DNA from: S010-17 sp036478895
Lineage (GTDB): Bacteria; Bacteroidota; Bacteroidia; Flavobacteriales; Flavobacteriaceae
Length of the DNA: 9,394 nucleotides
Assembly: GCA_036478895.1 (NCBI GenBank)
Contig: JAZGEV010000035.1
Location: 1 to 9,394, forward strand
Reading direction: 5' to 3'
Both the position numbers and the translations under genes were made by a program. A model generated the notes under the pieces. It saw nothing but the letters and a program-made list of their open reading frames with translations, was not told the DNA's origin and did no database searches. Positions 1 to 5,724 of this stretch are shown here, in pieces. Every line of letters starts with the position of its first letter. Within the stretch, counting starts at the first letter, position 1.

Positions 1-8
1 TTGAATAG

Positions 9-16
9 TAGTTTTG
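9..16 (+). promoter_or_regulatory. Possible -7 promoter box ahead of frr
   Basis: TAGTTTTG matches the Bacteroidota -7 consensus TAnnTTTG exactly and lies 38 bases before the frr start codon. The region where a -33 TTG would sit is outside the window. frr is often read through from an upstream pyrH gene, so this could be a secondary promoter or a chance match. Confidence 0.3.
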
Positions 17-54
17 GCTTACTTTTTGAATATTAAAAACTAAATAGTACAATT

Positions 55-609
55 ATGAACGAAGAAATAGAATTTATTATAGATAGTGCCAAAGAGCAAA
101 TGGAAAAAGCAATTACTCATTTAAAGCACGAATTTTCAAACATACGCGCTGGTAAAGCAACTCCTGTAATGCTTTCGAGCGTAATGGTAGATTATTATGG
201 CTCTTTAACACCATTAAGTCAAGTTGCCAACGTTAATACACCAGATGCTCAAACAATTACTGTGCAACCTTGGGAGAAAGCAATGTTGCAAGAAATAGAA
301 AAAGCAATAACAAATGCCAATCTTGGATTTAACCCAATGAACAATGGTGAAAGTATCATTATTAATGTGCCTGCATTAACCGAAGAACGCCGTTTAGAAT
401 TAGCGAAAAGAGCTAAAGCTGAAGCGGAAAATGATAAGGTTAGTATCCGTAATGGAAGAAAAGATGCTAATAATGAAATTAAAAAATTAGACATGTCAGA
501 CGACATGAAAACGAATGCTGAAGATAGTATTCAAACACTTACAAATAAATACACAAATACAATTGATGAATTATTTAAAGTGAAAGAAATTGAAATAATG
601 AAAGTATAA
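55..609 (+). CDS. frr: Ribosome recycling factor (RRF)
   Basis: Cytoplasmic translation factor that works with EF-G and GTP to split the post-termination ribosome so that its subunits can be reused. The 184 residues match the usual length of about 185. Seen: the N-terminal helix of domain I with the FSNIRAGKATPVML signature (residues 27-40); a beta-rich domain II at about 31-105 with the DYYG and TPDAQTITVQPWE segments; and the long C-terminal helices, starting at EERRLELAKRAKAEAE and including SIRNGRKDAN. Arg132 in that last motif corresponds to the functionally critical arginine of the E. coli protein. The ATG start gives a full-length N-terminus. It is the first complete gene of a plus-strand run, with the next gene 13 bases downstream. 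RRF is essential in bacteria studied. Confidence 0.98.
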   Translation: MNEEIEFIIDSAKEQMEKAITHLKHEFSNIRAGKATPVMLSSVMVDYYGSLTPLSQVANVNTPDAQTITVQPWEKAMLQEIEKAITNANLGFNPMNNGESIIINVPALTEERRLELAKRAKAEAENDKVSIRNGRKDANNEIKKLDMSDDMKTNAEDSIQTLTNKYTNTIDELFKVKEIEIMKV

Positions 610-622
610 CCGTTAAATTGCT

Positions 623-1540
623 TTGAAAAACACACTTACTTTTATATTAATACTTTTTACAGTATGTACATTCTCTCAAAAAGATCCTAATGTTTATGAT
701 TTTTTTGGTGGAAAATCATACGATAATACCACGCTATTTTTTAGATTAGTTTTTGAAATTAATGATGGAAAAATAGCCGGTTATATTTTTACAGATGAAC
801 AAGGCTCTAATGCAGAAAAATCCATCATAGAAGGTACTTTCAATTATAAAACAAACCGCATATCATTTAAAGAAACTCGAAAGTTAATAACAAAAGCAAG
901 TCAAGGATTTGATGAAATGTGTTATGTAAATGGTAATTTGTTATTGGAGTTAGATCCTAAAGTAAGTAAAATAAAAGGTTCTTTTATAGAATTAAATGCT
1001 ATTGAACAAGCATGTAGAAAAGGTGAAATAAGTATCATTAGTGTAGATTCTTATTTTAGATTGAAAGATAAAATTAAAGAAGAAACGGATATTTTAGTAA
1101 AAGAAGAACCTGTTCTTGAAGAAAAAGCCATTGCTGTAACTTTAAATGATGCTCAAAAGGATAAAATAATTATTCCAAGTTTTGAAACGGACAAAAAGAC
1201 GGTAATTAAACAAGGCGATGACATTACAATTTTATGGAATTCAGATACTTTTAAAATGATTTTATGGGATGAAGAGAAAGAAGATGGCGATAAAATTACT
1301 ATTGAATTTAATGAAGAAATTTTACTAGATAAGTACTATTTAAAAAACAAAAAAAAGACCATAAATATAGCACTTGAAGACGGTGAGAATACAATTACAT
1401 TTACAGCAAATACCATTGGAAGAATTGGTAGTAATACAGCAAGAATTGATTTATTTGATGATGAAATTAAACATCAAATTATCTCAAAATTAGAATTAAA
1501 TGAATCAGTTGTAGTTAATTTACAACGCAAAACACAATAA
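623..1540 (+). CDS. Exported beta-rich protein of unknown function (TTG start)
   Basis: Not recognised as a named protein. The start is TTG: an in-frame stop lies at 614-616 and no in-frame ATG sits near the signal peptide, and starting at TTG gives a complete signal peptide (residues 1-18, hydrophobic core LTFILILFTVCTF, likely cleavage before Gln19). Cys15 lacks a convincing lipobox, so a lipoprotein is less likely. The mature part has a beta-rich N-terminal region (about 24-145), an acidic, lysine-rich linker (about 147-190) and a C-terminal region (about 193-300). The C-terminal region has the pattern I recall from Bacteroidota exported proteins: a tryptophan-aspartate strand, DGD at 221-223, LEDGENTITFTA near 251-262 and SNTARIDL near 270-277, which looks like an Ig-like beta sandwich. 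It lies 13 bases after frr and 3 bases before a thioredoxin-fold gene, so it is probably co-transcribed with both. A cell-envelope role is inferred only from export. Confidence 0.8.
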   Translation: MKNTLTFILILFTVCTFSQKDPNVYDFFGGKSYDNTTLFFRLVFEINDGKIAGYIFTDEQGSNAEKSIIEGTFNYKTNRISFKETRKLITKASQGFDEMCYVNGNLLLELDPKVSKIKGSFIELNAIEQACRKGEISIISVDSYFRLKDKIKEETDILVKEEPVLEEKAIAVTLNDAQKDKIIIPSFETDKKTVIKQGDDITILWNSDTFKMILWDEEKEDGDKITIEFNEEILLDKYYLKNKKKTINIALEDGENTITFTANTIGRIGSNTARIDLFDDEIKHQIISKLELNESVVVNLQRKTQ

Positions 1541-1543
1541 GCA

Positions 1544-2290
1544 ATGAAAATAATAAAATTACTAGTATCCATCGTATTATTTCTACAAGTATCAATTGTA
1601 GTAGCACAAGATTACTCTTTTATTTCGAAAGATTTACATATAATGGATCAAAATGAAATGATAGTAAATGAAGTGCAATTTACAAGTGATATATTAATGT
1701 ACGATGTTGAAGGTAATGAAATAGAGCCTTCGCAAATGAATGACTTAATGGAAAGTCCTAATTTTGTGCCAATTATTTATGGAGATAAAAATCATGAAGC
1801 CAAAGCAATAGTTTTTAGACCTGCAACTGTAGAGGAAAAAGAAGCTATTAAAAAAGAAAATGCTTTAGATCCTAATGCTAATTTTGTACCAGGTTCGTTC
1901 TCTACTTATTTTACAGCAAAAGATATTAATGGTAACGAAGTGTCATTAAAAGCATTAAGAGGTAAAGTTGTTGTCTTAAATTTTTGGTATAACGATTGTA
2001 CATCTTGTATAGCAGATTTTCCTGCTTTGAATGAATTGGTAGACAAATACAAAGACGTTGTTTTTGTAAGTATCACTTTTGATACTAATGAAAGTGTCAA
2101 AAAAGTATTGCAATCCAATCCTTTTAACTATACAACCATAGCAAATAGCGAAAAAATATTAATAGAATACGGTACGTTAGCATTTCCAACACATTTAATA
2201 ATTGACAAAACAGGTGAAATAGTATTCAGGAAAATTGGTACTTTTATTGAAGAAATGGATGCTAAAATTGGCATTCTTTCTAAGAAGTAG
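1544..2290 (+). CDS. Exported TlpA-like thioredoxin-fold protein
   Basis: Probable periplasmic or extracytoplasmic thiol-disulfide protein of the TlpA/ResA/AhpC-TSA superfamily. A signal peptide covers residues 1-21 (core LLVSIVLFLQVSIVV), with likely cleavage between Ala21 and Gln22. Residues 22-115 form a family-specific N-terminal region with no motif I recognise. The thioredoxin fold runs from about 117 to 245: KALRGKVVVLNFWYNDCTSC carries the redox pair Cys152 and Cys155 (C-T-S-C), and AFPTHLIID contains the cis-proline, Pro215, that faces the active site in this fold. The usual WCxPC is replaced by DCTSC, so redox potential and partner may differ from classical TlpA. It starts 3 bases after the preceding exported protein, which points to a shared transcript and possibly a shared envelope function. 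The direction of the reaction (reduction, oxidation or cytochrome maturation) cannot be told from sequence. Confidence 0.88.
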   Translation: MKIIKLLVSIVLFLQVSIVVAQDYSFISKDLHIMDQNEMIVNEVQFTSDILMYDVEGNEIEPSQMNDLMESPNFVPIIYGDKNHEAKAIVFRPATVEEKEAIKKENALDPNANFVPGSFSTYFTAKDINGNEVSLKALRGKVVVLNFWYNDCTSCIADFPALNELVDKYKDVVFVSITFDTNESVKKVLQSNPFNYTTIANSEKILIEYGTLAFPTHLIIDKTGEIVFRKIGTFIEEMDAKIGILSKK

Positions 2291-2302
2291 CTTGAATTTT
2301 AA

Positions 2303-2380
2303 GGTTTTATTATAATATTTAGGATTTTCTAAAAGTGTCTAAATTGGTTTTATTATGCTATTTTATATTCAGGATTTTCT
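2303..2380. repeat. Imperfect direct repeat duplicating a gene tail
   Basis: Copy 1 is 2303-2330 and copy 2 is 2346-2380. Read on the minus strand, both begin with AGAAAATCCT and end with TAATAAAACC. They share 16 bases with one mismatch, then a 2-base versus 9-base insert, then 10 identical bases. Copy 2 is the last codons and stop of the membrane-protein gene ending at 2353; copy 1 lies just downstream in the convergent spacer. This looks like a small partial duplication of the gene's 3' end. Confidence 0.6.
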
Positions 2381-3063
2381 TTAGCGATAAGCGCTCTAAC
2401 CTTTGATGGAATAACCATAGTAGCAATGTAAACTAATAATGCAAAAACTACGAATCCCGTTGCAAATAGTAAAGAATAATCTTGAAGCAAGCTGTTTTTA
2501 AAATTATCATCTGAATATATATAAATAATGTGAAAAGGTATTTGCATTGCGCTACCAAAGTCTCCCAAATTTGTTATAATTTCTTCAAAATACCATTTTT
2601 TATCCGTTTCTAAAACTGTCTTTTTTATCCTTTTTGTGTTTTTATAACGATGATACAAAGGATAAATACTCACTAATAGTATTGCGCCTAAAATTAGTTC
2701 TCTGTTAAAACTGATGTTTTTCAATAAAAAACTAACTGCCCAAATAAAGCTAATTGTTACGGTGATTTTTGGAATGGTTAAAAAAGTGATGAATTCTTTC
2801 CATATCATTTTACGATATTTTTTACTTAAACTTGCGCTACGTTCATCTATAACTTCCATAAAACCACAAACGCCAAATTTTTTAAATGACTTATTCTTTG
2901 CATTTTCAAATGTTAAATTTGGTTCTTGTATCCATATTTCCTCAATATCATTGGCTAAATGATCTACCAATTCACTTTGCAAGTCATACCAATAAACATA
3001 ATGATCACGTGTAAACTTATAGAGGTTTTCAATTTGAGATTCAGAAATTAATTTTCTATCCAT
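2353..3063 (-). CDS. PadR-linked multi-pass membrane protein with HAAS-like N-terminus
   Basis: Function unknown. The 236-residue protein has a soluble, helical N-terminus (about 1-90) that reads like the HAAS or permease-prefix type of domain: a helix with SELVDHLANDIEE (30-42), then TFENAKNKSFKKFG (51-64), matching the pattern of an E-L-x-x-H-L helix followed by an A-x-x-x-A/S-x-x-x-F-G helix. Hydrophobic segments follow at about 97-115, 122-139, 170-184 (weaker) and 197-218, so three or four membrane passes are likely, with a short charged C-terminus. There is no export signal at the N-terminus. The start codon lies one base after the stop of the upstream PadR regulator gene, so the two are almost certainly co-transcribed and probably translationally coupled. 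HAAS-type proteins are commonly paired with PadR regulators. A role in sensing or responding to membrane stress is inference only. Confidence 0.8.
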   Translation of the reverse strand: MDRKLISESQIENLYKFTRDHYVYWYDLQSELVDHLANDIEEIWIQEPNLTFENAKNKSFKKFGVCGFMEVIDERSASLSKKYRKMIWKEFITFLTIPKITVTISFIWAVSFLLKNISFNRELILGAILLVSIYPLYHRYKNTKRIKKTVLETDKKWYFEEIITNLGDFGSAMQIPFHIIYIYSDDNFKNSLLQDYSLLFATGFVVFALLVYIATMVIPSKVRALIAKENPEYKIA

Positions 3064-3064
3064 T

Positions 3065-3403
3065 CTAATTAATTTTAAATTTTGGATTCACAATAAACTG
3101 CATGTTCTTAATAAAGGCTTCAAGTTCGGCTAAACGATTAGCAGTTTCTTTTGAACCTTGCTCAGTCAATTTATAATACTTTCGCATACGATTGCCAATT
3201 TTTAATATTTGTACATCCAAAAAACCCTCGGCTTCTAATTTATGTAAGGCTGGATATAAAGCGCCTTCGGTTATTTTTAATTCGCCATTGGTAATGTCTT
3301 TCACTTTTTGCGTTATTTCATAACCATACATTCTATCATTTTTCTCTAATAAATTTAGAATAATGGTTTGTAAACTGCCTTTGTATAATTTGGAATTTGC
3401 CAT
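3065..3403 (-). CDS. PadR-family transcriptional repressor
   Basis: Small cytoplasmic DNA-binding protein of 112 residues, the size of PadR subfamily-2 proteins. The winged helix-turn-helix occupies residues 5-80: LYKGSLQTIILNLLEKNDRMYGYEITQKV (helices 1 and 2), then ITEGALYPALHKLEAEGFL (44-62, recognition helix region), then the wing with KIGNRMRKYYKLTEQG (68-83). The C-terminal helix (about 84-103) should form the dimer interface. The start codon is supported because MANSKLYKGSLQTIIL is the typical beginning of flavobacterial members. A perfect inverted repeat lies 11-33 bases upstream, and the next gene, a membrane protein, follows after one base. PadR proteins usually repress their own operon and are released by a small ligand or drug; the ligand here is unknown. 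Confidence 0.93.
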   Translation of the reverse strand: MANSKLYKGSLQTIILNLLEKNDRMYGYEITQKVKDITNGELKITEGALYPALHKLEAEGFLDVQILKIGNRMRKYYKLTEQGSKETANRLAELEAFIKNMQFIVNPKFKIN

Positions 3404-3407
3404 ACTA

Positions 3408-3415
3408 CAAATGTA
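3408..3415 (-). promoter_or_regulatory. Proximal -7 promoter box of padR (possible leaderless transcript)
   Basis: On the minus strand these bases read TACATTTG, a full match to TAnnTTTG, ending only 4 bases before the padR ATG. It overlaps the outer half of the adjacent palindrome. If used, transcription would begin at or next to the start codon. No TTG is seen at the usual -33 distance. Confidence 0.3.
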
Positions 3416-3436
3416 TACATAATATTCTTATGTATA
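3411..3436. promoter_or_regulatory. Likely PadR operator (perfect inverted repeat)
   Basis: The core is a 9-bp perfect inverted repeat, TATACATAA at 3414-3422 and TTATGTATA at 3428-3436, separated by TATTC. A second, overlapping perfect palindrome, ATGTATACAT, lies at 3411-3420, so there are three ATGTAT/ATACAT half-sites. PadR-family regulators are known to bind ATGTAT/ATACAT-type dyads at their own promoters. The position, 8 bases before padR, fits autoregulation. Confidence 0.7.
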
Positions 3437-3459
3437 AGATGTTTAGGTATCTTTTTACT

Positions 3460-3492
3460 CAAAATTATTATATGCCATTTCTTAGAAAGCAA
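3460..3492 (-). promoter_or_regulatory. Distal padR promoter with -33 and -7 boxes
   Basis: On the minus strand a TTG (3492-3490) is followed after 22 bases by TAATTTTG (3467-3460). This fits the Bacteroidota arrangement of a -33 TTG and a -7 TAnnTTTG, with the spacer at the upper end of the accepted range. Transcription from here would give a leader of about 50 bases that contains the inverted repeat, so bound PadR could act as a roadblock. Confidence 0.42.
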
Positions 3493-3512
3493 TAATCTGA
3501 GTTTTTGAATAG

Positions 3513-3532
3513 ATTCCTGCTTTTACAGGAAT
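3513..3532. repeat. REP-like short palindrome
   Basis: ATTCCTG (3513-3519) and CAGGAAT (3526-3532) form a perfect 7-bp stem around a 6-base loop, flanked by AG on the left and GACAA on the right. The form GATTCCTGC...CAGGAATGACAA resembles a short palindromic unit I recall as dispersed in many bacterial genomes. It sits between the end of cinA and padR. No T-tract follows on either strand, so it is not a standard terminator. Confidence 0.5.
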
Positions 3533-3570
3533 GACAACTGCACTTGAATCATCAAAAAAAATAATAAAAA

Positions 3571-4809
3571 CTAACTCAATTCACGCAACAATAATTCTAA
3601 ACTTTTAATTGAAGCCTTTTCAATCACTCTTTCTCGGGGTTGTCCAAAATTATATTCCTTAACAATTGTTTTGTTTGGTGTGGCAATTGCAATAAAAACA
3701 ACACCAACACTTTTGTCGGTTTTATCGGTTGTTGGTCCAGCGTTTCCTGTAGTTGCAATCGCAAAATTGGTTTTGTAGATTTTTTTAATACTTTCTGCCA
3801 TCGCTTTAGCAACTTGAGCACTTACAACACTGTATTTTTCAATCAATTCTGGATTAATATTTAAAAACGCCGTTTTAATACGCGTGTTATAACTTACAAT
3901 AGAGCCTACAAAATATGCAGATGAACCTGGCACAGAAGTAATTATTTTTGCAATATTTCCACCAGTACAACTTTCTGCAGTTGCTAAAGTTTGCTTGTTT
4001 TTTGTAAGGATTTTTCCAAGCACTTTTTCAAGAGGTTCACTGCCTTCTGTTCCAAAAGAAATGTCACGCACTAGATGATGTAATTCAACAAAATTGGAGT
4101 TGATTAATTGCTCTAACACGTTTTTATTCGTTCCTTTGCCAGACAGGCGCAATCGTGTTTTTCCATAAGATGGTAAATAGGCTAATTTAATCTCTTGAGG
4201 TAGTTTTTCTTCAAAATTCACCAATCGTTTAGCAATTTTACTTTCTCCCAAGCCGTACGTTATTAATGTTTTATGGAAGATGAAAGGCAAATTAAAACTT
4301 TCTTGTAGTTTGGGCAAAACATTATAATTCATTAAACCTTTCATTTCATTGGGTACGCCAGGTAATGAGATTACAAGTTTTTCGGATTCATTAAACCACA
4401 TGCCAGATGCTGTTCCAAGTTGATTTTTTAAAATAATGGCTTTACTTGGCAACATTGCTTGTTGTAAATCTTGCTCAGTATACTGATAGTTAACTTTGGC
4501 GAATAGGTGTTTTATATGTGCTTCTATGGTCTCATTAAAAACTAATTTATCTTTAAAATAGCTGGTAATAGTATGTTTGGTAATATCATCCTTAGTAGGA
4601 CCTAATCCGCCAGTTAAAATAATGATATCTGCATTTTTTTCAGCTAAAGCAATGGTGTTTAAAATATGGTTTTTGTCATCTTGTATCGATGTTATCTGAT
4701 AAACAGAAATACCTATTTCATTCAATTTTTCTGCAATCCATTTAGAATTAGAATCTAATATTTGTCCAATTAAAATTTCATCGCCTATGGTAATTATTTC
4801 TGCTAGCAT
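3571..4809 (-). CDS. cinA: CinA-family protein with NMN deamidase (PncC) domain
   Basis: Two-domain CinA-family protein of 412 residues, full family length. Residues 1-170 form the molybdopterin-binding-like (MoaB/MogA fold, COG1058) domain: AEIITIGDEILIGQILDSN at the start, ILTGGLGPTKDD at 64-75 and SLPGVPNEMKGL at 148-159. After a middle region (about 175-250), residues 257-412 form the PncC-type domain: TAESCTGG (277-284), GSIVSYNTRIK (302-312), VSAQVAKAMAE (329-339), and ATTGNAGPTTD with SVGVVFIA (352-374). The family is known for nicotinamide mononucleotide deamidation (pyridine nucleotide recycling) and, in the N-terminal domain, ADP-ribose pyrophosphatase activity. The CinA name comes from competence regulation in Gram-positive bacteria, which need not apply here. 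The gene is divergent from tal with its own -7 box upstream, and it reads toward padR with no clear terminator. Confidence 0.95.
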   Translation of the reverse strand: MLAEIITIGDEILIGQILDSNSKWIAEKLNEIGISVYQITSIQDDKNHILNTIALAEKNADIIILTGGLGPTKDDITKHTITSYFKDKLVFNETIEAHIKHLFAKVNYQYTEQDLQQAMLPSKAIILKNQLGTASGMWFNESEKLVISLPGVPNEMKGLMNYNVLPKLQESFNLPFIFHKTLITYGLGESKIAKRLVNFEEKLPQEIKLAYLPSYGKTRLRLSGKGTNKNVLEQLINSNFVELHHLVRDISFGTEGSEPLEKVLGKILTKNKQTLATAESCTGGNIAKIITSVPGSSAYFVGSIVSYNTRIKTAFLNINPELIEKYSVVSAQVAKAMAESIKKIYKTNFAIATTGNAGPTTDKTDKSVGVVFIAIATPNKTIVKEYNFGQPRERVIEKASIKSLELLLRELS

Positions 4810-4830
4810 AAAGTTACATCTTTAACATTT

Positions 4831-4838
4831 CAAATTTA
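4831..4838 (-). promoter_or_regulatory. -7 promoter box of cinA
   Basis: Reads TAAATTTG on the minus strand, an exact TAnnTTTG match ending 21 bases before the cinA ATG, a plausible leader length. No TTG lies 17-23 bases upstream (the nearest is 11 bases away), so the -33 element is weak or absent. Confidence 0.45.
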
Positions 4839-4916
4839 ATTAAAAATCACAACTAATTGTTGAAAACTTAACAATAATTATTCATTTTTTCCAAAATTAA
4901 AAACCCAAAACTATAC

Positions 4917-4924
4917 TACCTTTG
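4917..4924 (+). promoter_or_regulatory. -7 promoter box of tal
   Basis: TACCTTTG matches TAnnTTTG exactly and ends 28 bases before the tal ATG. The leader between them is A-rich with no Shine-Dalgarno sequence, as is common in Bacteroidota. A consensus -33 TTG is not seen at the expected distance. Confidence 0.45.
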
Positions 4925-4952
4925 GACAACTTTAACTTAAACAAACAAACCA

Positions 4953-5606
4953 ATGAAATTTTTCATAGACACGGCAAATTTAGATCAAATAAAAGAAGGA
5001 CAAGCACTTGGAATATTGGATGGTGTAACAACCAATCCATCTTTAATGGCAAAAGAAGGCATTACTGGCGAGCAAAATATTATCAATCATTATAAAAAAA
5101 TATGTGATTTGGTAGATGGCGATGTTTCTGCTGAAGTTATTGCAACAGATTATGATGGTATGATTAAACAAGGTGAGGAATTGGCTGCGTTAAATCCTCA
5201 AATAGTGGTAAAGTTACCAATGATTAAAGATGGTATAAAGGCGTGTAAATATTTTTCGGATAAAGGTATAAAAACCAATGTAACTTTAGTGTTTTCTGCT
5301 GGTCAGGCTTTACTAGCTGCAAAAGCTGGCGCAACTTATGTGTCGCCATTTATTGGTCGTTTGGATGATATTTCTACAGATGGTTTAAATTTAATTGCCG
5401 AAATAAGGTTAATTTATAACAACTACGGTTTTGATACCGAAATTTTAGCAGCTTCTGTTAGACATACAATGCACATTATTGACTGCGCAAAATTAGGAGC
5501 AGATGTTATGACTGGACCTTTAAAAGCGATTGAAGGTTTAATGAAACACCCGTTAACGGATATTGGTTTGGCTAAATTTTTAGCTGATTTTAAGAAAGGA
5601 AACTAA
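4953..5606 (+). CDS. tal: Transaldolase, short MipB/TalC type
   Basis: Cytoplasmic pentose-phosphate-pathway enzyme that moves a dihydroxyacetone unit from sedoheptulose 7-phosphate to glyceraldehyde 3-phosphate. At 217 residues it is the compact TIM-barrel form shared with fructose-6-phosphate aldolase. Seen: FFIDTANLDQI at 3-13, GVTTNPSLMAKEG at 24-36, the Schiff-base lysine Lys87 in QIVVKLPM, TNVTLVFSAGQALLAAKAGATYVSPFIGRLDD at 108-139 (two overlapping parts of the barrel), and ILAASVRHTMH at 164-174. Two positions separate the activities: Glu61 (SAEV) and Phe133 (SPFIGR). Transaldolases have Glu and Phe there, while E. coli fructose-6-phosphate aldolase has Gln59 and Tyr131, so transaldolase is the better call. 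The gene has its own promoter box and a strong terminator, so it is probably monocistronic. Confidence 0.95.
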   Translation: MKFFIDTANLDQIKEGQALGILDGVTTNPSLMAKEGITGEQNIINHYKKICDLVDGDVSAEVIATDYDGMIKQGEELAALNPQIVVKLPMIKDGIKACKYFSDKGIKTNVTLVFSAGQALLAAKAGATYVSPFIGRLDDISTDGLNLIAEIRLIYNNYGFDTEILAASVRHTMHIIDCAKLGADVMTGPLKAIEGLMKHPLTDIGLAKFLADFKKGN

Positions 5607-5647
5607 TTTTCACAAGCTTTATAAAATTAAACTAATTGATTTTACTT

Positions 5648-5681
5648 AACCTGCTAGTTTTTTAATTAGCAGGTTTTTTTT
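5648..5681 (+). terminator. Intrinsic terminator of tal
   Basis: AACCTGCTAGTT (5648-5659) pairs with AATTAGCAGGTT (5664-5675) to give a 12-bp stem with one G-U pair and a TTTT loop. An eight-T run (5674-5681) overlaps the end of the stem. It lies 41 bases after the tal stop and insulates the next gene. Confidence 0.9.
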
Positions 5682-5694
5682 GCTTTATTTTAAT

Positions 5695-5702
5695 TAAATT
5701 TG
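5695..5702 (+). promoter_or_regulatory. -7 promoter box of the 568-residue exported protein gene
   Basis: TAAATTTG, an exact TAnnTTTG match, ends 22 bases before the start codon at 5725 and lies just beyond the tal terminator, so the downstream gene has its own transcription start. A TTG exists only 12 bases upstream, too close for a normal -33 box. Confidence 0.45.
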
Positions 5703-5724
5703 TTTTTAATAAAGAACAATATCA

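Noticed and set aside
249..506. An 85-codon minus-strand open frame with hydrophobic runs inside frr.
   Set aside because: It lies opposite the conserved RRF coding sequence; the hydrophobic look comes from reading the complement of charged Lys/Glu codons.
2318..2333. TTTAG-GATTTT-CTAAA hairpin in the convergent spacer, considered as a terminator.
   Set aside because: The stem is only 5 bp and AT-rich, with no T-tract on either side; it is likely by chance in this composition.
3513..3532. The ATTCCTG/CAGGAAT palindrome as the cinA terminator.
   Set aside because: Minus-strand bases after the stem are CTATTCAAAA, not a T-tract, so an intrinsic terminator is not supported; a repeat unit fits better.
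3640..3864. A 74-codon open frame on the plus strand, rich in cysteine and asparagine, inside cinA.
   Set aside because: It is antisense to the conserved PncC domain of cinA, has no recognisable motif or promoter box, and its composition is what the opposite strand of that gene would give.
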